From: Asterella californica
Lineage: Eukaryota > Streptophyta > Marchantiopsida > Marchantiales > Aytoniaceae
Length of the DNA: 64,000 bases
Direction of reading: 5' to 3'
Assembly: GCA_036924285.1 (NCBI GenBank)
Contig: JAYKYS010000018.1
Span: 682,001 to 746,000, forward strand
Shown here: in pieces, positions 1-9,680 of the stretch
How positions within the stretch are numbered: the first letter of the stretch is position 1
Layout: every line of letters begins with the position of its first letter
Notes under the pieces: model-generated
What the model was told of the DNA's origin: nothing
The model's database searches: none
What the model saw: only the letters and a program-made list of their open reading frames with translations
Program-made: the position numbers and the translations under genes

Positions 1-2260
1 AGTACCCATAAGCTGTTCTACGGATCCTCTTGAAATCTGCATCAGACCAGCCTTCTTGCCTTTCCAATGAACTCAAATAGCGCCCAAGATCCAACCACTC
101 GCCATCGTACATAGTTTCCTCAAATAACTCCAATGGAGCTGCAAAACAGCTTCTATCCCTTCTAGCAAGAGCACTAGAATAGAACTCTGTTCCCACATCC
201 TCCTGATCATCTATCATTTCTTTCTCATCATAATACCTAGCCCTTGATAACATATCTGCCACATGATTGTCCTTTCCTGCGATATGTCTAAACTCTGGGT
301 TCAAGGACTTGATATATGCTATCCACCTCAACATAGCAATATCTGGAGTTGTACAGCTAGTGATCATTCCCAAGAGAGGTAAGCAATCTGTCTCCACAAC
401 CACAGGTGCTCCTATCAAGTATTCCTTATCACTCTTCATCGCAGTAACTACTCCCCATAGCTCTCTCTTGACCTGAGGGTAGTCTCTCTGCCGTGAACTT
501 AACACCTTAGCTCCAAAACGCACCACATATCTATTTCCATCCTCATCATCCTGTCCTATATCCCACCCAATGCCAATAGGACTAGTATCAACAGTAAGGA
601 TAACAGGTCTGCCCAACTCATATGTTACCTTCCGTAGAGTTGGTGGTGAAGACAACAGATCCTTCAACTTCTTCATAGACTCGCTTTGCTCCTCTTGCCA
701 CTGAAATCTCTGCCCCTTCCTCAGCAACTTGTACAACGGATCTGCTACATGTGCAAAGTGTGGAATCCATATATGATAAAACACACATGCACCTAGAAAC
801 CTTCTCACCTCAGTAACCGATCCACATGTCTCCTTCATCCTTCGGATGGCATCAACCTTGTTTGGACAAGGTTTCCGACCATAAGATCCACACAGATGTC
901 CCACTATTAACACCTCATGTTCTCCAAATACAGACTTTGCTCCTGATAAAGTCAAATGAACCTCCTCCAGTCGACTCAATATCTTATCACAGTCGGCTAT
1001 GTGATCTGCAACAAACTTACGGCACCCCCTCTGATCTATTACCTCATTCTTCTCCTCCTCAGCACACCCTTTGATCGGCACATCATCAAGGAATGGCATA
1101 GTTTTTTCAGGAATGAAATCCCTCAAAACTTTATTCATGCCATTCATCATATGTGCTACAGAATTGGTAGCACCTTGTGGCAAGGTGCACATCCTTAGTA
1201 ACACCAGAGGTGTCCTCATTGTAGTCAAGTCTCTACTCTCAGAGGATAACTGAAACTGATCGTAACCTGAATATAAGTCTCCCATTGAATAGATAGCACG
1301 ACCAGCAAAAGCCTCTGCAAACTCGTCTACAATAGGTCCTATACCCATATTCCTGATAGTCACCTTGTTAACTGGCTGCATATCTTGAATAAATCTCAAA
1401 GCTCCACTCTTCTTCGGAACAGTAAACCATCTGCTAGAGTAGGGAGCTATAGATGGTTCCAAGATACCCATCCTAATCCTCTCATTGAGCAAGTCTATCA
1501 GCTTTGGTAGATGAGCTCTAGGTACAGGGATAGGACGTAGATTCCAAGGCACATGCGGTATAGTAAAGATTACCATAGGTGCAACTACACTTGGATCTAC
1601 ACATCCTACTTCATGTGACTCAAACGCAAACGCCTTACCATGCCTAGATAGCATCTCCCTTAAGCTCTTCTTCTCTTGCTCGGTAAGAAATCCATCACCT
1701 CCAATCTTCAGCTCCTTCAGTGTTGTTTCTGTGAACTGGTGCCCAATTCTTCTCGGTCCTCTGAGCGTGGGTTCTCGTGCAACTTGCTCCATCTTCTGAT
1801 TGTAATCGAGTGGCAAAGGCAAAGCCACTGGTTTGACTTTCTTTGCCACTGACTTGTACTTGGTCTCCACATACACTTCTTGTCGATCTATAAACTTATC
1901 AATTACATCATAAAGCTCCTTGGAGCTCACTCTCACCACTCTATCTACATCATCTGTAGAGCTTTCTAATATAGATTTCAACTCTCCTATAGTATCTACC
2001 AAATACTGCTCTTCAAACACTCCAGATATGTATTCATCTCCTGCTAACTCTCCACTATCTCTCAAAGATTGATGTACATACTTCACATGTTGTCTCTCAA
2101 ACCTCTTCAGATTCTCAACCTTCCTATAACACACTGATCCACATGATGTCAGTCCTAAGAAGCTAGTGGATAAAGCTTCTTGCTCTACTGGATCAGGCGA
2201 GAATCTTATCTCTACTGTACCGTTGAAGTCTCGCTCTTCAATGGTACTCTGCCAAAACCC
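1..2260 (-). CDS. pol: Pol of element A: reverse transcriptase and RNase H (partial)
   Basis: This frame stays open from the predicted frameshift site at 2254-2260 to the left edge, with no stop in about 750 codons. It lies -1 relative to gag and has no good ATG near its beginning, so it is probably made only as a Gag-Pol fusion. The RT fingers and palm are recognisable by the YSSRWFTVPKKSGALRFIQD-type segment and the catalytic FLDD at 1082-1093. RNase H follows with likely catalytic Asp at 587-589, Glu at 461-463 and Asp at 386-388. The order RT then RNase H fits Ty3/gypsy. Integrase would lie left of the window. It copies element RNA into DNA in cytoplasmic particles. Confidence is high for RT and RNase H, and moderate for the exact start, which depends on frameshifting. 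Confidence 0.9.
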
Positions 2261-4584
2261 CTAGACTCTCTAAACTCCTGAGTAATCTTAGGTAGTGGAC
2301 GGTCTCTCAAGCTATCACGATTCCTCTCATGTTCTGCAGCAACGGTCAAAAACTGAACAGCTCTTTTGCCGTCTCTACTACGTATCCTAGCATAGGCCGA
2401 ACCATCATCCATAACTCGTGTCTCCATTCTAACAGCAGTAATGTAAGGCTGTCCTAGAATGATAGGATAGGTTGACATGTCTTGCACAAAGAAATTCTGA
2501 ACATCACTAATGTCACCCACAGTTACCTTGATGTTGGGGCAAGCACCATAGAGTTCTCCTCGCTGGTTGTTGGCAGCACGGATAAGCCATCCATGGTCGG
2601 TGTCTATAGGCCACCTCCCACGCTTGTACAGCTCCTTAGACATCAGATTAATCTCTGAGCCATGATCAATCAATGCCACCACAGGTTCCTCTAGATCTCC
2701 CAGCTTCACTAAGGTCTCTGTGGTTGCTCTCGCCCAATGGTTGTGAGAATAATGGCTCTTCTGCGATGCTTCCACCTCATCTTCAAACCTCACGTGCTGA
2801 TCTGATCTTCCCTCTGATTTTTGAGAGCAATAACCAGCAATCTCATCTTCCTCATCTTCCGACAATTTGGTCCCTAGAGCGTTAAGCGTAGTTGCTTCAC
2901 CCAAAATCTGACGTTTCCTCTTGATGATATCTATAATAACCTCATGGAACTCACGCTTTGCAATCCCAAGAATCTCACCCAAAGTAAACTCAACCTTTCC
3001 ATTCAAGATACGGTTCTCTAACACCTGCTTCAAGTCTGTAGCAATCTCAATGTCAGACTGAAGTTTGTATGCAGGCATCTTACCCTTCTCCTTGCTTCTC
3101 TCCTTCTCCTTTGGTGTTGTAGATGGTAGATCCTCCATAGTCTCCTCCCGAGTAGGTGTTGTCTCCTGCCTTGCATCTGGTCTAGCTCTTTCACTCCTTG
3201 TAGCAGGTCGTTTGGCTGTAGAAGCCTCACCTGCATCCTCCCTCCTGCGTTTTTCTTCTAGTAGAGCTTCATGCTGACTTCTTGCAACATAAGCATGCAC
3301 TGACATAGTATCCACAGGGTCATTCCATCCTGTAGTTTCTCTAATTGAGTTGCCAACCCTTCGTAGCACATCCTTGTCTAGCTCTGTTCTAGCTACGGAT
3401 CGCACTACATCTGACCACAACCCAGTAGTCCCTTTCTCTCTCTCCATCTCCACTTTCACTCCACAAGTAGCAGCATTCACAAGAGAAACAACATGTGATG
3501 CTGATATATCATTCACAAGTCTCTTCATACCACCCTTGCCAAAGTTGGTCCCCAGCATCATCCCAGTCTCTCTCAAATGGATCTTACCATCTTTGAAGAA
3601 GATAAGATCCTTCCTCAATGCATCTGAAAACTCCCCACAATCTCTTCTTACATGGTCTAGGCTATCACACCATATACAACGATGAACAAAGCCTTCTCTC
3701 ATCTGAGGTCTCTGCATAGCAGGCTGTACATTCTGCTCCTTCTCTTCTAACCTAGTGAGCTTAAGCTTAAGCTCCTTCATACCCTTAATCAACTCATCAA
3801 GCGGTGAGTCTTCCTCTCTAGTAATTACCAAAGCGGGCTTAGCAGGCAACTGCTTGACAGGAATTATCAGAGGTGCTGCTTCACTTACCACCACCTTGTC
3901 CCTTCTTCTCTGTCTCTTGGTCAGCAAAGAGACAGCCTCTTCAACCTCCTTCCAGTCAGTCTTCAATCCTCTCTCCTCACTCTTGTCTTCCAGCAACAGC
4001 TCAAGCTTCTCCTGAATAGTCACGTCCGCTGCTTGTAGGAAAAGCTCGGTCTTCTCCACCTCTAATGTAAGCTTTTCTGTCCTAGAAAGCTGAGCATACT
4101 GACGATCAAATTCCCTTAACAACTCATTTACAGACAAACCTTTGTTGGGCTTAACTACCCACTCCAAGAACGTTCTCTTGGTCACCCTCTCTGAATCTTC
4201 AGTGTAGTACTCCTCCTTCAAAGCTCGCATAAAGCTCTCCCAACTCTGTCCTTGTTGCTGCTTGAGCTCCTTCACACGCCCACGAATCTCAGGGACAACA
4301 GCAAGCTCAAAGTTCTCCACCATCTCCTTCTCAAGCACCTTGTTCACCTCCATCTCCCTAGCATAGTATCGCACATACTTGGAAATATCTGTACCCTTGA
4401 ACTGGTCCATCTGGTGCACCACAGATTGCAACGCCTTGGTTGCTAACACCTCCTTCCTCTCTGTGCTCTGCTGCTGCTGCATAAACATGGAAAAAGCTTG
4501 GAACATCTTCATCGTAGCAGCATCAAACTGAATAGGTTGCTGAGCAGCAGCAACACCTCCACTTGATGATCCTTGGTTGGCCAT
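2212..4584 (-). CDS. gag: Gag-protease polyprotein of element A
   Basis: This open frame of 790 residues starts at ATG 4584, about 50 nt inside the primer-binding site. Residues 20-230 are a helical, Lys/Glu-rich capsid-like region (Ty3-type retrotransposon gag). A CCHC knuckle C-x2-C-x4-H-x4-C lies at residues 303-316 (Cys303, Cys306, His311, Cys316). A Lys/Arg-rich linker and a conserved helix block (about 505-560) precede an aspartic protease with the active-site tetrad DHGS at 640-643 and an ILGQPY segment at 709-714, where retropepsins have ILG. The usual DTG/DSG is therefore DHG; elements B and D show the same tetrad and C shows DHGF, so it looks like a lineage trait. The protein forms the particle and cuts the polyprotein. 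The frame ends at TAG 2214-2212. Confidence 0.93.
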   Translation of the reverse strand: MANQGSSSGGVAAAQQPIQFDAATMKMFQAFSMFMQQQQSTERKEVLATKALQSVVHQMDQFKGTDISKYVRYYAREMEVNKVLEKEMVENFELAVVPEIRGRVKELKQQQGQSWESFMRALKEEYYTEDSERVTKRTFLEWVVKPNKGLSVNELLREFDRQYAQLSRTEKLTLEVEKTELFLQAADVTIQEKLELLLEDKSEERGLKTDWKEVEEAVSLLTKRQRRRDKVVVSEAAPLIIPVKQLPAKPALVITREEDSPLDELIKGMKELKLKLTRLEEKEQNVQPAMQRPQMREGFVHRCIWCDSLDHVRRDCGEFSDALRKDLIFFKDGKIHLRETGMMLGTNFGKGGMKRLVNDISASHVVSLVNAATCGVKVEMEREKGTTGLWSDVVRSVARTELDKDVLRRVGNSIRETTGWNDPVDTMSVHAYVARSQHEALLEEKRRREDAGEASTAKRPATRSERARPDARQETTPTREETMEDLPSTTPKEKERSKEKGKMPAYKLQSDIEIATDLKQVLENRILNGKVEFTLGEILGIAKREFHEVIIDIIKRKRQILGEATTLNALGTKLSEDEEDEIAGYCSQKSEGRSDQHVRFEDEVEASQKSHYSHNHWARATTETLVKLGDLEEPVVALIDHGSEINLMSKELYKRGRWPIDTDHGWLIRAANNQRGELYGACPNIKVTVGDISDVQNFFVQDMSTYPIILGQPYITAVRMETRVMDDGSAYARIRSRDGKRAVQFLTVAAEHERNRDSLRDRPLPKITQEFRESRGFGRVPLKSETSTVQ
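2217..2260 (-). other. -1 ribosomal frameshift signal between gag and pol of element A
   Basis: On the minus strand the gag frame reads AGG GGT TTT GGC, giving the heptamer G GGT TTT (2260-2254), which fits the X XXY YYZ rule. The -1 frame has a TAG immediately before GGG and is then open into pol. After a 6-nt spacer (2253-2248) two 12-nt arms (2247-2236 and 2228-2217) pair at 11 of 12 positions around a 7-nt loop. The gag stop TAG is at 2214-2212, just past the hairpin. Slippery site, spacer and stem are seen directly. That they drive frameshifting is inferred from the standard model of -1 signals. Element B carries the equivalent layout. Confidence 0.8.
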
Positions 4585-4633
4585 GATATCTGATCCTGTA
4601 ACACTCTCAAGAAAACTCCCACCCTAGGTGTTT

Positions 4634-4649
4634 CACGTCGAGTTCACCA
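4634..4649 (-). other. Primer-binding site of element A
   Basis: The minus strand reads TGGTGAACTCGACGTG about 11 nt inside the LTR end. A TGG start matches the CCA end of a tRNA primer. The same segment with one change (TGGTGAACTCGCCGTG) occurs next to the D LTR. I cannot name the tRNA. B and C use a different site (TGGTGCTTYCACT), which separates two lineages. Confidence 0.65.
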
Positions 4650-4660
4650 AAAAGAGAGTA

Positions 4661-5944
4661 TGTCGGAGTGTGATCCGTCTACCTAGGAAAGCGCCAGGCT
4701 TCTGGCTGTGGTTGTTTACTCAAGAGGTTGGCTTTCAGGTCACAACAGGAGCTATAAACACTCACACAGGAGTGTAGGATCCTCTGATATGCTCAAAAGG
4801 CAAAATTTAGGTCTCACTGGTAGTAATAGGCTTAAGCGGTGAACTTTGACACTCAAAGAGAGGAAAACTATGAAGGTTTAGATCTCTAAACTTCCCCTAC
4901 ATGCAAATGAGGTACTACTGAACTCACAGACGAAGTTTCAACCTGAGATCAAATTCTGACACGAAGATATGAACAGAAAAGTTCTGAATAAGAGAATTAT
5001 GGCAATTTCTGGTACCTAGACAGCTATTCAGACATAGAACAGAGAATTGGCTCGATGAATTTCAAATCTTCTCACAGTATTTGAAGTCTACAGGATGCTG
5101 AACATCCCTGTGAAGTTGGGACTCCTGAATGTTTGTAGAACTCCAGATCTCCTTCTCTAAAGTCGCTGCTCTAGATTAAGAGCTTTTCAGACCCCCTCTG
5201 CTTCAGCGGCCGCCCTGAATTACTCAGTTACTCAATCGACATGAAAATTTTTGGACAGTCGTAGCCCTCCTGACAGTGAACGCAACCACGAAGTTTTGAA
5301 GTGATTTCCTCAATTCTGCTGCAATTGGCACCGAAAACCCCAAAATCAACAAAAGTGATGTAGTTTTGACACAATCCGAACTTCAATTGGGCATAACTCC
5401 TTGTTTATTGATCCAAATCGAGCAAAACTTTCACTGACAGTGCTTGGCACGACGAGCTCTCTCTTCCTGTGTTCTCAGATTTCGAAGATCCCTCACCAAA
5501 TGCTCGAACTCTACTCTAGAGCTCTGTTTCTAAATTTAGAGTTTAACAAAAGACAAAAACGGACCAATGGGAGTTCATAGCTCCACTTGGTTGTCCTTTA
5601 GTACCCTAAACCACGTGGCAACTTAGTTTTACTCATAGGCTACCACGTCAAGCCCCCTAGAGTGACAGCGTAAAACTTAAATTACTTAAAACGACACGCA
5701 GCCCCGAAAAATAACTTAAATCAGCTAGAAAGCGTGCATGGGCGACACGCAAATACAAACCCATGAGCTTAAGCCCTATCAACATGGTAATCAACCTACT
5801 AAGACTCAAAATAGTGTTAACACCGTATGCAAAGGTGTCAAACATATACATAAATGACTAGGAGTAATAAGAGCTAACTTCTAGAACTATTTAACTCAAG
5901 CGTCGGAGTAGAAATATAACATGTAGCCGCCAAGTAGCGCGACA
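4661..5944 (-). repeat. 5' LTR of element A
   Basis: The repeat is bounded by TGTC and GACA and is 1284 bp long. It matches the solo LTR at 14221-15558 over its full length in the same orientation, which fixes both ends. On the minus strand it contains an AATAAA (at 5404-5409 on the plus strand), a candidate polyadenylation signal. Large parts also align with the LTR of element B, so A and B LTRs here form a diverged head-to-head inverted pair at 4661-7049. The transcript of A would start within this LTR, but no TATA box stands out. Confidence 0.88.
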
Positions 5945-7049
5945 ACGTGTCATTTTACATGTCCTCGCATGTAGTTTAGGGTCTATGCTGGCACTTTAGG
6001 GGCTTGACGTGGTAGCCTATGTGCAAATTCAAGTCACCACGTGGTTTGGGACACAAAAGGACAGGGGAGTGAAGCTATGAACTCACATTGGTCCAATTTT
6101 GTCTTTGTGTATTGCTAAACTTAGTAGTAAGGGTCTTAAGAGGAGTTCGGGCATTTGGAGAAAGGACTGTGAAATCTGAGAGCACAGGGAGATAGGGTTC
6201 GTTGTGCCAAGCACTATCAGCGAAATTTTTGATCGATTTGGAGCAATAAAGAAGGAGTTATGGCTGATTGAAGTTCGATTTGTGCCAGAATTGCAGCACT
6301 TCTGTTGATTTTGGGGTTTTCGATGTCAATCGCAGTAGATTTGAGAAAATCGCTTCAAACCTTCGAGGTCGCGTTCATTGGCAGCAGGGCTACGACTGTC
6401 CCCAAATTTTCATGTCAATTGAGTCTGTGAGTAATTCGGGGCGACCGCTGAAGTAGAGAGGGTCCGAAAAGCTCTCAATCTGGAACAGCAACTTCAGAGA
6501 GCGAGATCTGGAGTTCTGTGTACAATCAGGAGGCCCAACTTCACAGGAGTGTTCAGCAAGCTGTGTACTGCAAATCCTGTAAGAATCTTTGAAAGTGATC
6601 GAGCCAATTCTCTGTTCTAGGTCGAAATAGCTGTCTGGGTACCAGAAATTGTCGTAATTTCTCTGCTCACAACATTTCTGCCCATATCTCGACACTCTGA
6701 TTTGATCTCAAGTTGAAACTTCGTGTGTATGGTCAGTAGGGTCTCATTTACATGTAGGAGGAGTTCTGAAGTCTGAACCATCGTATGTTTCTGATTCTGG
6801 ACCGTTAAAGTTCGCTGTCTGACCTTATTACTGCTAGTCTGATCTGATCTTCGCTTCCTGAACATACTGGAGGGTCCATTCGACCTGAGTGAGTGTCTAT
6901 AGTGCCCTTTATGACCTGAACCCTACATCTGTATAGTAAGCAGTCACAGCTTGAAGCTCAACGCTTCCTTGAGTAGACCGAACATAGCCTTCAAGGTCAT
7001 ATCACAGCCAGAAGGTTCCACCCTTCCCAGGAAAACTCTCAACTCGACA
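5945..7049 (+). repeat. 5' LTR of element B (first 224 bp displaced by element A)
   Basis: Positions 5945-7049 match 12977-14081 of the 3' LTR almost base for base. The match begins exactly at the edge of the A LTR, inside the motif ACGTGTC, so this LTR was cut by the insertion of A. The right end is ACTCGACA followed at once by the primer-binding site. An AATAAA at 6245-6250 is a candidate polyadenylation signal, and an inverted CCAAT motif lies near 6090-6101. Confidence 0.9.
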
Positions 7050-7051
7050 TC

Positions 7052-7069
7052 TGGTGCTTCCACTGAGAG
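7052..7069 (+). other. Primer-binding site of element B
   Basis: TGGTGCTTCCACTGAGAG starts 2 nt after the LTR terminus GACA. Element C has TGGTGCTTTCACTAAGAG in the equivalent place. Sites of this form are familiar from many plant gypsy elements. I do not assign the tRNA. Confidence 0.7.
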
Positions 7070-7119
7070 GCTTCTTGGGGTGATTGACCGTGAAGTTGAG
7101 TTCCAAGACGAAGAGGAAG

Positions 7120-9662
7120 ATGGATCGGAAGAGCGGAAACGCTGCTGATGCTACTTCTACGGCTGCTGCATCTACGTCTGCTGCAGCACCTACTGTAGCC
7201 CCTGCGACTGTAGCGACATCTGCATCTGGTCTCGACACAACTGAGATTCTGAGGACGCTTGCGGCCCTGGTCCAACAGCATCCGATCGTTGGAGGGGGTG
7301 AGTTAAAATCCACAAAAGCTTTGCAAGCGATAGTGAATAGATGTGGCAGATTTGATGGTAGAGATATTTCTAGGTATCTGCGTGAATACAGAGGAGAGAT
7401 GAGCTTGGTTAGAGTTACGGATATAGAAATGATAACCAGTTTTGAGTTAGCTGTAATCCCTGAGTTGCAGGACCAAGTTAGGGATGTACAGAGAAGAAAT
7501 CTAGGTGTATGGATGAGTTTCGAACGATCTCTTCGAGAGGAGTTTCTCGAAGAAGATTCAGAGAGAGTCACTAGGAGAACGTTTTTAGACTGGGTTGAGC
7601 AGCAACCTGGTCGTATGATGAGTCTGAATGAGATGCTGAGAGAGTTTGATCGGAGATCCGACAACTCTCAACTCTTGAGCGCATAACTTTAGATGCGAGG
7701 AGAACTGAGCTTTTTCTGCAAGCTACCGATGATGCTACGGCAGATCGGTTATGCTTTATGTTGGCTGACCGATCTGCTGAAGGAGGAGTTACTACCGACT
7801 GGGGAAGAGTCGAGGATGCTGTTGCCGTACTAACGAGGCAGAGGAAGGCAAGAGTGGTTGTGGGAGGACGTCCGCTTGCAGAAGTGACCGTTCAACCCCG
7901 CACTGCTCCTCAAGTACAGCAACCGGCTCCTAGACCTGTTGTACCCGCTGCAGTACCTTTGATACCAATGGTGCCAGTTCCTGCACAAAGGGCACCGGTT
8001 CAGAGACCTGCAGAGAACCATGGACAGCAGAACCAGATCGAAGATCTGATTCGTCAGATGAGAGAACTGAAGGTGGAGTTAGCTGGCCTGCAGAGAGAGC
8101 AGCCACCGGCGTCTGCTGCTGCACGTCCAGGAGGTGCTCCTGTTCGTAGATGTATCTGGTGTGACAGTCAAGATCATTTCCGAGGGGACTGTCAAGAGCT
8201 CACGACTGCTCTGCGAGATGATGTGGTTCGCTACCAGAATAGTAGGCTACACCTTTCTTCTACTGGAGAGCCGTTAAGCACGCAGTTTGGACGAGGAGGC
8301 ATGAGGAGTCTACCTCAGATTACAGCTGCTGCAACTGTACACGCATTGATGGCACCACCGGTAAATCTTGATGTATATGCCGGTCACATTGAAGTTTCTT
8401 CTAGTCCTACGTTGCTAGATAGAACTACTGAGAAGAAACCTGTTCAAGTTCCTTCTGAAGTACTGAAGAGAGGAGCAGAAATTATCCGTAGGGTCACAGG
8501 GTGGGGAGATCCTGTTGATGCTGCGTCTATCAAAGCATTCTTGGACGTGGATAGACACGTTCACTGGCAAGATGCTTCTGTGGAGGAGAAGAGGCGGCGA
8601 GAAGCCTCTAAACTTGATACTCGAGTTCCGGAGGAGGCTGGAGACAGACGAAGGGTCACAAGGAGACGAGCGGCTCTTCCCGAAGACATCCCTTCTACTT
8701 CTGCAGCTCCTCCACCTGCACCAGGTCCGATGGAGGACGTGCAGAGGTCCCAGCAGGAGCCAACGACTGCTGGTAGACGGTTCACTGCCCAAGAGAAGGG
8801 GAAAGGACCGGCTTACAAGTTGGTAGTAGATATCGAGACTTCAACTGATCTCAAGAGCATCTTGGAGCAGAGAATACTTGACGCGCGAATCGAGTTTTCT
8901 CTTCGGGAAGTTCTTGGTATTGCGAAGAGGGAGTTTCACGAGCTGATCATCGACATCATCAAGTGGAAGAGACAAGTTATGTCCGAGCAAGTTGAAAGTC
9001 AGATGATAGATGTAGTAGGAGCTTATGTAAATGATGCAGAGTTCGGCAAGGTGCACTTTCAGGAAGCTGATGATACAGAGTATCAGCAAGAAGCGTTAGT
9101 TGCTGGTACCAATACTGCTGAATTCGATGATGATGAAGCTGGCGATGAGAGTCCAGCTGCTGATAGTGACTTCAGGAAGAGACACTGGGCTCGTGCTACG
9201 ACGGCTACACGAGTTCGTCCCGGAAGTCTTGAACCTGTTGCTGCGTTAGTTGATCACGGTTCAGAGATCAACATCATGTCACGGGAGGTGTACGAGAGAG
9301 GACAGTGGCCTATCGAACTGAACCATGGTTGGGTGCTACGAGCTGCAAACAACCAGAAGGGTGAGTTATACGGCGCTTGTCCCAACGTGAGAGTGAAGCT
9401 GGGTGATGTGGAGGTAGATCAGCACTTCTTCGTGCAATCTTCTGCTTCTTATCCTCTGATTCTTGGTCAACTTTATATCACCGCAGTTAGAATGGAGACC
9501 AAGGTGATGGACGATGGATCTCACTATGCTAGGATCTGTAGTCCAGATGATAGACATTCTGTGTAGTTTTTGACCGTTCGTTCGAACCACGAACGAAACA
9601 GACAAACTTTGAGACATTCTCCTATCTGTAGGAGCAAGGGTTTTCTGAAACCACTCTTGTAG
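7120..9662 (+). pseudogene. gag: Gag-protease of element B (frameshift and premature stop)
   Basis: ATG 7120 is chosen because element C starts its gag at the equivalent ATG after the same leader. An Ala/Thr-rich N-terminus precedes the capsid-like region. A one-base loss near 7657 throws the frame off, and the original frame resumes by 7691 and runs on. A CCHC knuckle (C-x2-C-x4-H-x4-C, CIWCDSQDHFRGDC) is encoded around 8147-8190. The protease tetrad DHGS is encoded near 9253-9264, with an ILGQ segment near 9460. TAG at 9564-9566 stands where element A has Gln (CAG), and the ancestral frame continues to TAG 9660-9662, overlapping pol. The product would be truncated and without a normal Gag-Pol fusion. 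Confidence 0.88.
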
Positions 9663-9680
9663 GACGGGATACCAAGAGTG
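9638..9680 (+). other. -1 ribosomal frameshift signal between gag and pol of element B
   Basis: The ancestral gag frame reads AAG GGT TTT CTG, giving G GGT TTT at 9638-9644. The -1 frame has a TAG two codons upstream and then runs open into pol, in frame with the ATG at 9698. After a 7-nt spacer (9645-9651) the arms CACTCTTG (9652-9659) and CAAGAGTG (9673-9680) pair perfectly across a 13-nt loop. The gag stop falls in that loop at 9660-9662. The heptamer is shared with element A while the stem has a different sequence, so the layout rather than the bases is kept. Function is inferred. Confidence 0.78.

Larger units (their letters stand above)
1..5944 (-). mobile_element. Ty3/gypsy LTR retrotransposon A (partial, runs off left edge)
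   Basis: Reading on the minus strand, the order is 5' LTR (5944-4661), primer-binding site, gag-protease (4584-2212), then pol (from about 2260 to the window edge). The 3' half (integrase end, polypurine tract, 3' LTR) lies outside the window. Both visible frames are open, so A looks like the youngest and best preserved element here. Its right flank continues directly into the interior of the B-element LTR, so A is nested inside B. The Gag, protease and primer-binding site resemble element D, while the LTR resembles that of element B. Confidence 0.9.

Noticed and set aside
7002..7664. 220-codon minus-strand frame opposite the gag of element B
   Set aside because: Shadow of the gag reading frame; no domain, and it crosses the LTR boundary.
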